NCBI RefSeq assembly: GCF_025698545.1
Contig: NC_068570.1
Span: 58,175,924 to 58,239,923 of the forward strand
Source: Gossypium raimondii
Taxonomy: Eukaryota > Streptophyta > Magnoliopsida > Malvales > Malvaceae
DNA length: 64,000 bases
Direction of reading: 5' to 3'
Made by a program: the position numbers and the translations under genes. The first letter of the stretch is position 1. Every line of letters begins with the position of its first letter. Under the pieces are notes generated by a model. That model did no database searches and had not been told where the DNA came from. It saw only the letters and a program-made list of their open reading frames with translations. Shown in pieces: positions 12,101 to 23,030 of this stretch.

Positions 12101-14416
12101 TGAAAGGTTAGATGACAACAATACTATAGTAATATAAAGGTGGTTTCAAGCTTGATAGCAAACACATAAATCAGGGTACATATGCTAGCAGGATAATTAG
12201 GTCCTCAGTGGAACATGATTCTATTTTATGTTTTCTATCAAAGTTAGATGCCCTAGTCATGCATGCCAGATACAATTTTTGTTCACAACAATTAGGACAG
12301 CTATGTATAATGTGTCTCGGTGTAAGCTAGAATTTTCCAAATCCTGAGACTAAAAGTGTAATTGCACAATACCACTGGTAGAAAAATAAATAACCATATA
12401 TAAAAACACAAACCACAAAAAAATAAACTCATACGAGAATCCCATTTGGAGATATGCACCTGTAGTTTATCTGGTGACTGAACTATTTTTGAACGCAGAT
12501 TTGCATTTTCTTGGACACTTTGAACCAGGTCAAACTCTGCCTTAGAAATCTGTAAAGAAGAGGCTTGTCATAAAAAGCAATAATAAATAGCACTCACACT
12601 TAAAGAGGAGAAACTATAATGCACGTATAAAGCCAAAATCACATTGAACCTAAAATTTTAAAACAGTTACTGAGAAAGGGAATCTACATTAGGATCAAAT
12701 GGTGGTCTAATCATAAAAAAGAAAAAAAGAAGATCCTCCACACAAGTGACGAATATGATGTATCTCACCATTTTAATAGGAACCCAGATCAAACACTACA
12801 ATGAAAAAATCCTTCAGGTTCAAAGACATGGTTTACTTAGGTGAAAATACATTGACAACACACAGCACAAAATCTTTAGTTATCCATAATTTGTAGACAC
12901 AGATGACAGATCTAAATCTAAGCACATAATATGGTCAAAAACTTTGGAGTATAAGTATTTTCTTAAATGTCAACTTGAAAAACATGTATAGGTTAACTCT
13001 CCTCTCAAAGTTGAACACTTGCCACCATGTCTACGTCAGTGAAATAAAGCTTTTGTAAGGAGTACTAACATTCTAACCTTCTCATCCATTTGCCCAGTCT
13101 TCTCCTTCAAATTCCGAAAAGAAGTTCTCAGTGACATCTGGTTACTGTTGAGGCCAGCAATCATCTCACGCAATTCTTTAACTTTTGATTCTATCTCTTG
13201 AACTAGTGGTAACTCCCTTTCTCTTGCTTCACTGTAACCTGCAATCTCTTCATTCAACTGCATGGCAGAGATACGGTGAAAATTGATCTTTATGCTAAAG
13301 TATCACATGTCATTCTGCAAATACCTGAGAAATCTTAGCCTCCCACTCCTTCCGCTGATCATCTAGAAGGGCCAGTTCCTCTACAATCGGTCTTAGAAGA
13401 TTCATTTTTGTTTCTCTGAGATGGAAATCAACAAACACAATACCTTAATGCATGCAAGGCTGGAAAAGATTGGAAAACTGATTAAAGGAAATTTACTCTG
13501 AACCAGAATCTCTAATAAAAGGCCATCAGAAAAGAAAACTAATCTGAGAAAATTGGGATTAAAAATATCTGCATATTGCATGGTTTAAAAACGTAAATTA
13601 CTACTTAGAATATCATGCCTAACATCATCATTCCTTTTATAGCAGAATGATATATCAATCATCCCAGAAAACCACAACGTGACACATCATATAGGCTTTT
13701 CCATGCTAATTACAAGGATTCAGAAGTTAATAAAACATTTCAAATTATTGAAAACTATAAAACCATTTATGTTCTATGCTGACATAGTAAATTTAAATAA
13801 ACATTTCACATCCAAACTACTTGAACCTACAACTGAACTGATTAAAGAGGGCTATATAACAATTTCTTGTTTCTAAACCTAACCACTAAATGAGGCAACT
13901 AAAACTGAAGCAAATCAAAACCAAAACTTTTCAAGCCAGGCAATGCGTACTTATAAAGACAAAAATTGAGGATTCCGCTGAGGAAATGCTCGGTCCGACG
14001 CGGATCAGGTTTGATCAAATCCCTAAGGTTAAATTGCATCGGACAATTAAGAGAAGCCATCACCTCTCTTAGCCTGCAATACAAATTCATAACCTGGAAT
14101 GACCCGATTAGAAGATCCGGGTTCTCAATTTGCTCCAATGCTGAAAACTCAACTTGCCCTTGGTCTTCCCTGCAAAAAGTAAATAATATTATAAAAAAAT
14201 ATCAAAAGAAAAAGAAGAAAGGAAATTAGTTCTATGGGGAGAAGGAGCGGACTCGTTGAGAGCGTCGAGGTAGATAAGGAGGCGCGTGTAAAGATTAGAG
14301 ACGAAATCGGGTTTGATATTCTTGAAATCGTTGTCAGTGACGGCGGCGATCTGTGACTCCGCCAGGATTGAAATTATGTCACTACGTGAGAGTATAGGGT
14401 AATCGAATGACGACAT
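9179..14416 (-). CDS. NUF2: Kinetochore protein NUF2 homologue
   Basis: NUF2 is a subunit of the NDC80 complex, which links kinetochores to spindle microtubules. Eleven exons give a continuous 449-aa frame (Arabidopsis NUF2 about 440 aa): 14253-14416, 13951-14169, 13325-13415, 13078-13257, 12460-12549, 11464-11571, 10571-10624, 10120-10234, 9866-10023, 9671-9766 and 9179-9253. The N-terminus (MSSFDYPILSRSDIISIL, then NDFKNIKPDFVS) is the conserved calponin-homology-like head, continuing through EQIENPD and FNLRDLIKPDPRRTE. The remainder is heptad-rich coiled coil (e.g. NANLRSKIVQSPDKLQ). The short last exon reads FQQYSSSIGLLLPV, matching the conserved tail. All junctions are GT-AG except intron 8 (10024-10119), which keeps frame only with a GC donor. 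No stop or frameshift was seen, so it looks functional. Its upstream DNA derives from a CUE-gene copy. Confidence 0.93.
9390..9412. repeat. AAT/AAC trinucleotide repeat in last NUF2 intron
   Basis: Imperfect runs of 'aat' and 'aac' triplets lie inside NUF2 intron 10. They create a spurious poly-leucine frame on the opposite strand. Confidence 0.7.
10401..10425 (-). other. G-quadruplex-forming run in NUF2 intron 7
   Basis: The plus strand has four C-runs of 6, 4, 6 and 6 separated by single A bases, so the NUF2 sense strand carries four G-runs with one-base loops. This pattern predicts a very stable quadruplex in DNA and pre-mRNA. It stands out in otherwise AT-rich sequence. Confidence 0.75.
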
Positions 14417-14527
14417 TTCCTGGGTTCGAATTCGAGTGGTTGGTTGCCGAGAAAGTGAAGGATAAATATCGGTGAGAGTGTTAGGGGGCAAAATTAAAAC
14501 TGGAAAAAATAAATAAAACAAGGTGAA

Positions 14528-14578
14528 TTAAACGGTGAGTAAGAACGATCTCTTGCTCCCGCACACTGCCGCAGACAT
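14528..14578 (-). other. Short upstream ORF left over from CUE exon 1, ahead of NUF2
   Basis: The first 12-13 codons of the CUE gene (MSAAVCGSKRSF) are present, then homology ends, and the frame runs a few more codons to a stop at 14528-14530, giving 16 codons in all. It lies 112 bases upstream of the NUF2 start codon on the same strand. If NUF2 transcription begins in the captured CUE promoter, this would be an upstream ORF in the NUF2 mRNA. No transcript evidence is available here. Confidence 0.6.
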
Positions 14579-14883
14579 CCTTTGCTAAATCAAATAAAAA
14601 ACAGTATCTCGTTGTTGCTATCAGTCTCGACCCCTCACTCCCTTGCTATTTTAATTTACAAACCGAAAATTAGAATTTCGTACTGAAATTTTCTGTTTGG
14701 TTGATGGGAAACGGATGGGATTCAAATTCGGGCTTAGGCTTGGCTTAGAAGGTGAGGAGTTTCTTTATATGGCGATTATGGACTGGTTGGAGAAGAAAGG
14801 GAATGGAATTATTTGTTTTTCATTTTTGGTATTTTTTTAAAAAAGTGCGGGTTGGCGCGTTGCTGCTCAAGATTTTTTATATA
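14529..14883 (-). promoter_or_regulatory. Duplicated CUE-gene promoter, 5' UTR and start codon, now upstream of NUF2
   Basis: This stretch aligns closely with 19645-20044 upstream of the intact CUE gene. Shared words include 'agaacgatctcttgctcccg', 'actgaaattttctgtttggt' and 'gcgggttggcgcgttgctgc'. A short segment present at 19930-20005 is missing here. It has the same orientation as NUF2 and ends about 110 bases before the NUF2 start. By inference it serves as all or part of the NUF2 promoter. Confidence 0.75.
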
Positions 14884-15740
14884 TGGGTAAACTACCAAAT
14901 TAGTCACTTTTGTTTATCCAATTTACATTTTAGTCATTTATATTTGAAATATTACCATTTTAATTCAGAAAGATCCTTTTCAAGTTTGAATTTGTTCATT
15001 TGGAATATGGGTTCTTCTACTTCATTTGTACTTACTTATTTATTATTTTTATTATTTTTCCCCTCTTTTTTTGATTTCTTTTTTTTATTCACTTCAATTA
15101 TTCCCTAAGTCCCATAGGTTTCATTGAGCGAAGGGTACGAAATAAATCAGATTGATCTTTTGATCAAAAGTAGTATGTGAAATCTTCGATTTTCCTCTTT
15201 CTCTATCCCTATCCCATAGGTACAGTATTTGAATCAATAGAGAACATTTTCCTCCTATGTGAATCAATATTATTACATTCCAATTCCTTACTAATACCCT
15301 CCAAGGAAAATCCCGAATTGGATCCCAAATTGACGGGGTAGCGTGGCTTATCCATGCGATTATGCACTCTTCGAATAGGAATTACGTTATCATGTTATAA
15401 CATTTTAATCAATGAGTCATTAATTACTATTAATGGCAAAACTGTAAGGTGATGTGACACATCAAATAATCATTTCAAATAAAAATTTTAGATTAAATTG
15501 TATATTGATCCTTTTTTTTCATTTTAACAATTAATTTTTTTCTTTTATGTTCTTTTAACTTTTTTTATTTTTCATTTTAATTTCTTGTAATATGATTTTT
15601 CTATGTTTTTCATTTGTTAAAACTAATCTACAACCTTACCTCACTCGAAAAATTAAATTTTTTAAAAATAAGAACGTAGAGACTAATTTTAACATATAGA
15701 AAATATAAAAAAACTATATTAAAAAATTGGTTCGTGTTTT
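14884..15740. repeat. Dispersed AT-rich repeat copy, interrupted by plastid DNA
   Basis: The words 'acattttagtcatttatatt' at about 14921 and 'ttacgttatca' just after 15385 belong together in a related copy at about 45690-45790 (reverse orientation there). The repeat was probably continuous before plastid-derived DNA at about 14965-15385 landed in it. Confidence 0.5.
14965..15385. other. Nuclear insertion of plastid DNA (NUPT), rps12-trnV spacer region
   Basis: The run containing 'cattgagcgaagggtacgaa', 'gatcttttgatcaaaagtag', 'tatccctatcccataggtac' and 'ttatccatgcgattatgcac' matches, from memory, the plastid inverted-repeat spacer between rps12 3' exons and trnV-GAC. It is clearly different in base texture from its flanks. 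It carries small differences from the remembered plastid sequence, so it is not a recent transfer. Ends are approximate. Confidence 0.75.
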
Positions 15741-17202
15741 CTAAACAAAATACCGCACATTAACCGTAAATTTTTCAACTAAATCGTTACGATCATTTGT
15801 TGGAACATATATTTGACATGAATATATTTATTAAAGAACTTTTTCTTTTGGTATTCCGGAATTTACAGTGTCATATATTTAAAGATGCATTAGACAGGAA
15901 CTCTTAATATTTCAAAATGAAACGCCAAAAGCAAGAAGAAATTATAGGAACAACTAAATCCAACAATGGAAGCCAGTTCATAAAACTTCAATAAGATTCT
16001 TTCAGTTAAACAAGATTAACATGAGGCTTCCTCAATTTATCTCATAAATGAACCAATTATTGTTTAATTAAAGAGAAAAATTTCAATTTATCAATAACCC
16101 AAATCTAGTATGACTATTAGATATAATTGTATATTTTAAAATTTTTTACATATCTACAAGATCATATATTATATAAATATAATCGAACCTAAATATAAAA
16201 CATACATATTTTAACAAAAACGAAGAGTACTGACCCTCTTACTCGTTGCATTAAGAAAATAAGAACAATCTCCTTGATCCAAGTTTCCAATATGCACAAA
16301 ATCAATTGCTTGAAGTTATGGTGTTAATTTTCTATTTATTTGCCAGCTAAACAAAGTAAATTAAGGACCCTTTCTTTTTCTTTTCTTTTTTTAATGTGCC
16401 TATCTTCCAATAAATGGTCCATAGATAGTTGGACCAAATATTGCTAATTATCTGAACAAAGGTTTGGAATGGTTATCATCATTTGATGACAAAATTAGCA
16501 TGCAATTAGGATATGATTATAATCAGGAAAAATGAAAAAAAAAATGCAGTTCGAGGTTGTTTGAAAAATAATCAGCATATTATTTTAAAAGTTTTCTTTT
16601 AAGTCACTGGAATGTTAAATTTTTTTTAAAAAAAAAAATCTGATTAGAGAATTTCAAGTGATAATTCAGCAAACAGTACAAAAGATTAGTATCCATAAAC
16701 GAGTACAATAACATCAAGTCAATTTAATAACCAATGTCAGATGGAAGGATAAAGCTTTTGGTTTTGATTTGCAGAATGCTGCTTTTGATTTTGTTGATGA
16801 GATAATTTAGGTAAATGAAGAGAAGCAAGATTTTGCGAAATGAGAGATAGAAAAAGAAAGTGAAAGGGACAGGAATTCTAAGGACTAATGATATACCGTA
16901 TCCAAGAAAAATGAGAACACATTTCTGGATATGGAGTAAAATGGTGATTTTTAAAACAATTACAATGGTTGGTAATTTCTGGATATACAAAAGTAATCTT
17001 ATCATTCAATTGAATCACTTTGAAATATTAAAAATGATAGGAGTCCTTTAACAAACCGAAGAGGGAGGTTCTAAATCAAACAAACACCTTATTACTAAGC
17101 ATATATCAACTCAAAGCAAAAAACAGATTATGAAAAAAGCATTGTTGTGCTAATTATACCAGTCACAGCTTACTACCTTAAACCACTTCATCTTTTTGTT
17201 CT
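15741..17202. other. AT-rich intergenic; contains one arm of a distant inverted duplication
   Basis: No gene is seen. About 16228-16573 is a reverse-complement copy of about 38806-39125 (for example 'ggatatgattataatcagga' and 'aaaattagcatgcaattag'). The rest is AT-rich single-copy-looking sequence that would hold the CUE-gene 3' UTR near 17100-17202. Confidence 0.55.
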
Positions 17203-19683
17203 TTAGAAGACATCCGGGTTGAACCGTCCCGGGATCGAGTTGCTTTCTTGTGCCTGTCTCAAATGCATCATCAATGCATAGTTATTTACCTGTCAAGTAA
17301 TACAAGCGAAACATAGAGATGAGTTCCTTAAAATCGACACGATATTACGGGCAACATTTTATTGATTGAAGAGATTTAAAAGATTTTGCTTCTGACCTCT
17401 AAAGTTCGCATCTGTTCCTGGTATTGAGACACCAATTGCTTTAAATGTTCTAACTCTTGGTTTTTATCTTGATACTCCTTTTGTCGTTCATGTTGGATTG
17501 CCACTGCACGTTTGAGGACTGTATTTTCTTGAATCATCGCTTCGATTTGTCCCTTTAACATGAGATTTTCCTGGAAAAAAGAACACAAATGAGTAAACAA
17601 AGTTATTACTTATTTTTAACAGCTTCAGTTCAGTACTAAAAAGAAATTTTATTATAAGCCTGTGTTTGATTTCATGATGTGGAAAACCTATGTTGATTGA
17701 ACTCAGGTGTCTAACATCTGACACTTGTATGTTCAATACAACGACCGATTAAATAGGCCAGCTCTGCACTCGACATGACCAAAAGACCCACCAGGTTACA
17801 CCTATTCACAATCACCAACAAGACCTCGCACATGTCTGACACATTGATGTAAAGGCAGGCTGACCTTAGCATCATAATCACACACATTTCATTGCAGATC
17901 ATATTGATTCCTATTAATTTCAATCATGTTCATGTCAATAACCAACATTGAGTGTCCGTGTAGCATTTTGTCTAAAAGTTGCTTCATACGTTTGCAGACT
18001 TCTGGCTAGTCTAGAAAAGAATGATAGATAGAGATCCAAAGATGGTTACGAGATAACACCTTTTGAAAATTTTGTGCCGTCTCTTCTGCAGCACGTTTAC
18101 TTATGGAATTCTCCAAAACTGCAAGCAATTTAGAGACATGGGATTTCGCATCATCCACACTTGTGGCACTCATCATCTCCCTCACAAACAAGTCCACCCA
18201 TTCAGCACCATCAGCAGGCATATTTTCAGAGGCTGATGGATTCTGAATAGTCACAGCAGCAGCAACAGCTTCTCCATTATTAGTCAATATACCTGCTAAT
18301 GCAGATGTGAGATTCCATTTACAAAGTGATGACTGTCCAGCTTAAACAGATGGCATATCACACACAGCACAACAATTAACACAGAATAATTGATGTTGTG
18401 GTATCAGCCTTCAATGTAGTACATGTTGTCGATTATAACCATAATACAATATTGGAACTTGGATGCATAAAGCTAAGGACTTGGACATAGGATGTCAAAA
18501 CTAAAATGAAGATTTTTCACTTGATTCAATTTATTGATTCTGATAAGAGTTGAAAGAAGAAATGGCAACTAGTGGCGGAAGACTTAATTTTGCATTTATT
18601 GATTTGTAAAGCATATTCATCAATTAGATGCATAATATAACATTTCCAGTTCATCATAGAAACGCTTTTGCAAACCAACCATTAAACTATAAGTAAAAAT
18701 AATATTGATTGGAAACTCAGCTGGCAATGCTAAATTTAAATGAATACAATTGCAAAAAAAAAGGGGTATACCCTGCTCAGCAGTTGTGCCCAGTTCCTCA
18801 ACGGTACAAGTCTTTCCCCCTCTAGCCTCTGCTGCTCCTAAGCAAAGATCCTCCAGCTTCTTGATGGCAGTGTCTATATCATTGCCACATTCTAATAGCG
18901 CTTGCTCCAGAAGCTGAAACGAATAATTGCTAATTATAATGTAAGAAATGGATGAATCACTATTTCAACAGCCAATAACAATCCCTCGATCAATAATGGA
19001 AAAATAAAACTAAACCGATTAAAATCTATGTAACAGAAAGAAGACAAAAAATCTAAATCTTTTACTCTGTAAAATAAGTAAAACATCATATACAATTTTA
19101 TTTACAGTCATGGAACTAATAAAGAAAACCCTACTCAAAGAATTGATTAATGATAATCATACAAGCAACCAACTACATGCTCCAACTTAATCCAGGACCG
19201 GAATACATGCCAACATCAGATGTTTTCAATTAGCAGCCCCTTTCATGGGCTAAATCCACACAATTACAATTGTTAGACTATCAAATGAAGACAAAACTTA
19301 CTTCTTTTCCTTTAAAACACAATAGGAAACAATTATAAAATCTAATTGGATGAGAGTTTAAACAAGAAATGAAAACTAAAGCAAGAAACCAAGAAACAGT
19401 TTTACCTTATTCACAGATTTCTGAAATCAAAATTGTTAAATACGATAAGGAATATACTTAACGAATACAAGTACAACATTAACTAAAAAAGGCGATATAC
19501 CTGGGGGTCCATGTGAGGGAAGATAGATTGGAGGTGATTGAGAGCAGATGGCGACGGAGACAAACGAACAGAAGAAGGAGACGACGGCGAGCAGCGCCGG
19601 AGCTTCTTAGAGGAAGAAGCCGATGGCGGTGACGGGATATCTTCGAAGAACGATCTCTTGCTCCCGCACACTGCCGCAGACAT
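17203..19683 (-). CDS. CUE-domain protein with C-terminal coiled coil (At5g32440-like)
   Basis: CUE domains bind ubiquitin; the plant family's exact role is not established. Five exons join without a break: 19501-19683, 18772-18913, 18060-18292, 17397-17570 and 17203-17289, giving 272 aa. The N-terminus is MSAAVCGSKRSFFED followed by a Ser/Pro-rich stretch. The CUE domain spans exons 1-2 at about residues 45-95 and has the family signature FPHMDPQ then LLEQALLECGNDIDTAIKKL. Exon 3 gives an acidic/helical middle (EWVDLFVREMM). Exon 4 is a coiled coil (LMLKGQIEAMIQENTVLKRA, ELEHLKQLVSQYQEQ). The end SIPGRFNPDVF is the conserved C-terminus of the family. All introns are GT-AG. Two partial duplicates lie at 3951-5298 and 14529-14883. 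It looks functional. Confidence 0.92.
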
Positions 19684-20044
19684 CCTTCGCTAAATCAAAT
19701 AAAAAAACAGTATCTCCTTATCGCTATCAGTCTCAATCCCTCACTCCCCTTCTATTTTAACTTAGAAAACGAAAATTCGAATTGTAGACTGAAATTTTCT
19801 GTTTGGTTGATGAGAAACCGATGGGATTCAAATTCGCACTTAGGTTTGGCTTAAAATGTGAGGGGTTTCTTTATATCGCGATTGTGGACTGGTTGGAGAA
19901 GAAAGGAAATGGGTTAAAACGGTGCGGTTTTCGTTTTTCATTTTTGGTTTTTTTTTTTCTTTTGAAAATCTGGGTAACGGGCGCGTGGAATAGATTCTAA
20001 AGGAGCTGCGGGTTGGCGCGTTGCTGCTCCAGATTTTTTATATA

Positions 20045-20887
20045 TAGATAATATACAATAAATATATTATATTGAGTTATATAAATATTTATAAAACTAA
20101 ATACAAATTTATTATATAAAAATTAAGATTTTATATTTATACTAAAATAGAATATTCTATTTAAAATATTTTAAATATAAATTAATTCAATATAAATTTT
20201 AATTTTTGTGTGTAAAATTTTAATAGAAGGAGCTTTAAAGTTGATAAAATCTTTTAATTTTATTTATAAATATGATTATAAATAAATTTAATTAACTAAA
20301 TATTTTAATAAGATCATAATTCTTACATATAAATACAAAATAAATTTTTAAACAATAAAAAGTATATTTGTAAAATCTATAATTAAACAGTAGTATAAAA
20401 TGTATTTAAATTCCTTTTTATATATTATCTATGTTAATATTTTAATAATGCATGTAAATATTCAACCAAATATTTTTATCCTATCAATTTAAAATACTAC
20501 CAATTTTATTTTAAATATAAAACAAATAATTAAAATTTTTAATTTACATAAATGGAGAATATTCGGTTAAAAAGGAAGTTAATTCACTTAAGTCGATAAA
20601 ATTAATTAAATACAAAATGAATATTTACATATTTTTATTATTATTTCCTTACTTTTTAATGATTTTTCCTATCTGTTTTTAAATATTTATGGATTTTAAG
20701 AAACTTCAGTTAAAAACCAGAATGGGCATATTGAAAATGCCGATACAAGCAAGCAATCTCAATGTCATCCCACTTTCAAACACATTCAGACTTCATTATA
20801 TATATTTACACACCTTTGTCTGCTACTTATTCACAACCTTATTTATATGTGCTTTGTTTCATCTTAGATCAACACTTCTTCCTTAAT
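20045..20887. other. AT-rich spacer between two minus-strand genes
   Basis: Very AT-rich sequence with no convincing gene. The end near 20690-20887 probably contains the 3' UTR of the KEG-like gene. Confidence 0.5.
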
Positions 20888-22587
20888 TTACTTGGTGGTG
20901 GAACTAGCATCTCTAAATATCCTCCTCCATCCCGACTTCCGGACGCCACTGTCTTGGCCATTCGGCCGGTTTTTCTTCAGTCGTGCGCTTATCCCGCGCC
21001 CCATCGATATAGTGAGCTTCACGGCTGTAAATAAACCAAAGGCAATTGCTAGTGGTCTCACCGCCCAATGGAAATCCTCAACATGATGGTATTTCTCGAC
21101 TATACCAGGACAAGTATCGAAAGACACCGATTCCACTTCGTTGGGGTCGGCTAGGAAGCTGTTGGGTTCGTTTCCGAAAACAAATCTACCTGGAAACTCT
21201 ACGACGAGGCACCCGTTTGGAAGTATTTCTGAAATTCTTCCACTGCACCATGTTCCTCCACTCTTCCGTGGCCATTCGAACCGAGGAGTAACCACATTTG
21301 GTTTGAGCCGCACAAACTGCCCGACATAGTAAGGTTCAGCCATTTGAAGCTGGTAAGCCTTGCCTACCCAGAGAGTCTCTAGTCCTAAAAATCCCACTGA
21401 CACGGCTCCGTCGCGCTGCACGGCATGTAGTATTCCCACAGGAGAATGGGTATTGGTTTCTTGTTTCAAGCGGACCCAGTCGCCGACGGCAAAACCAAAT
21501 GTGACCCTCTCGAGTGTTGACTCCTGGACTCGGAGAGCATTGTGCATTCCGGGAACTTTCACCAGAGCAAAGCTATTCTTATCAGCATCACCATCTAAAC
21601 CAACAATAGTTCCTTCCCGAACATCCACGGTATGAGGTCTGCGGGCATTCAGAGGGCTTCTTGACCGAACTGTATCGCCCACTTGAAGGTGATCCTTGGA
21701 GAGATACCAAGTGGTGTAACCATTACCAACTGATTTTTCTTTGATTGGTCGGCTTCCGAGGCCAACCCATCCTCCATCGCCATGAATAGCATGTTGTGAG
21801 CTGCAAATCGAGCCTCAAATTATCAGTGGTTAAAATATGTTATTCTCATGAAAATATAATAAACCGTTGAATCTAAAAGAAAGGTGAAAAGCACATACCT
21901 TTCAAAGACAAGTAAAAGGTCTGAAACCAACGGTCTATTTCTAAGACCGTACTCGAAGCAACCATTGATAACATGTTCAACAGCTGGAGGCAAGCCACTC
22001 GGTACATGTGGTTTTTCTTTCCTAACCACAACCGAGTGATAAATTTCTTCAGACGATTTCCCAAACCATGGCTGAACACCAGTCAACATCTCCACTACAC
22101 TACACCCGAATCCCCAAACATCAGTCTCCAAAGATAAAGGACCTCGTACTTCAGGATCCCACTGTTCTGGAGCCATGTAGTTAGGAGTTCCAAGCCTAAG
22201 TGCCATATCAGAGTCTGACAACGGAATCCCGAGAAGTAGATAAGGGATTCCAAAATCTCCAAGAACTAATTGATCATGATCACTTATAAGGAAATTGGAA
22301 GGCTTCATATTGAGAACCAACAACCCTATTGAGTGTAACTGGATGAGCCCTTTTGCTAATTGGCTCCCATACCTGTAAATATCAAGGAGCTCAATTTAAT
22401 GGCACCCCGTGCTTCAGAGCGTAGAAATATGTATAACAATTTATTACCTTAAGATATCAGGCAGTGAGAGCTTGCCTCCTTTTGATTGAGCCATTTGATC
22501 ACCCACAGATCCTTCATAAAATCTCATAGCAATGGAAATCTGTAAAATCAAATACAGAGTTAGAATGAACATACATATATACATACA

Positions 22588-22619
<32 letters not shown>

Positions 22620-23030
22620 CATATGTGTGTGTGTGTGTATGTGTGTGTGTGTATGCAAGGTCACCTTTCCATTTACAACAGAGACACCATGCAACCAACA
22701 AACACCAGGGAGCTCTCTACACTTCAAGAACAACTTTTCAAACTTATCAATGAACTTTTGCATATGTTCTTGCTTCAATGGATGCAACATCTTAACTGCA
22801 ACTTCATGATATTCTTGAAAATCAAAACCTGATTGATGGTGAGTAGCCAGCCAAATGTCGCCAAAAGGTCCTCGACCGATCCTATGCTTCAGTTTCAATG
22901 AGGAAGGGTCAATCCATGGTGCAGTTTGAGTTGGTGTAGCCACAACAGTCCTAAGCAGGTCAGGGTCCCCTTCAAAAAGTTCATACTCAAAGGAAGGGAC
23001 CTGCTTGGGTGCTTTTATCCGTTGAGGCAT
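20888..23030 (-). CDS. KEG-like protein kinase with HERC2/MIB-type repeats and C-terminal membrane segment
   Basis: Four coding exons (22665-23030, 22448-22539, 21899-22372, 20888-21800) give 614 aa. The kinase domain is at about residues 45-325: Gly loop RIGRGPFGDIW, VAIK-type lysine in HEVAVKMLHP, DFG in LGDFGIPYLL and APE in TPNYMAPEQW. The HRD aspartate position reads Asn (LVLNMKPSN), a pattern I recall from KEG itself. Residues about 355-540 hold repeats like those of the KEG/HERC2 region: FAVGDWVRL, VGQFVRLKPNV, and the paired 'GRISEILPNGCLVVEFPG' segment. Near residues 556-577 a hydrophobic stretch (AVRPLAIAFGLFTAVKL) suggests a tail anchor. There is no RING or ankyrin region, so it is not KEG proper. 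All junctions are GT-AG with phase kept. A 5' UTR intron is likely, because the region to about 24330 looks transcribed. Confidence 0.88.
22568..22656. repeat. Microsatellite (acat)n-(gt)n in KEG-like intron 1
   Basis: About ten 'acat' units are followed by 'gt' runs broken by 'at'. On the gene's sense strand this is a CA-rich tract beginning about eight bases after the exon 1 splice donor at 22664. All frames reading through it are low-complexity artefacts. Confidence 0.95.

Noticed and set aside
14752-15060. CUE-derived promoter considered as a bidirectional promoter for a plus-strand gene
   Set aside because: No coding sequence follows on the plus strand.
14752-15108. 118-codon plus-strand frame, Phe-rich
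   Set aside because: It runs across the captured CUE promoter, a repeat and plastid DNA in one frame, so it is not a gene.
21046-21635. Plus-strand frames opposite the KEG-like last exon
   Set aside because: They are complements of the real exon, whose protein is conserved.
22532-22832. Several overlapping frames rich in Tyr/His/Val/Cys
   Set aside because: They are translations of the (acat)n-(gt)n microsatellite in an intron.
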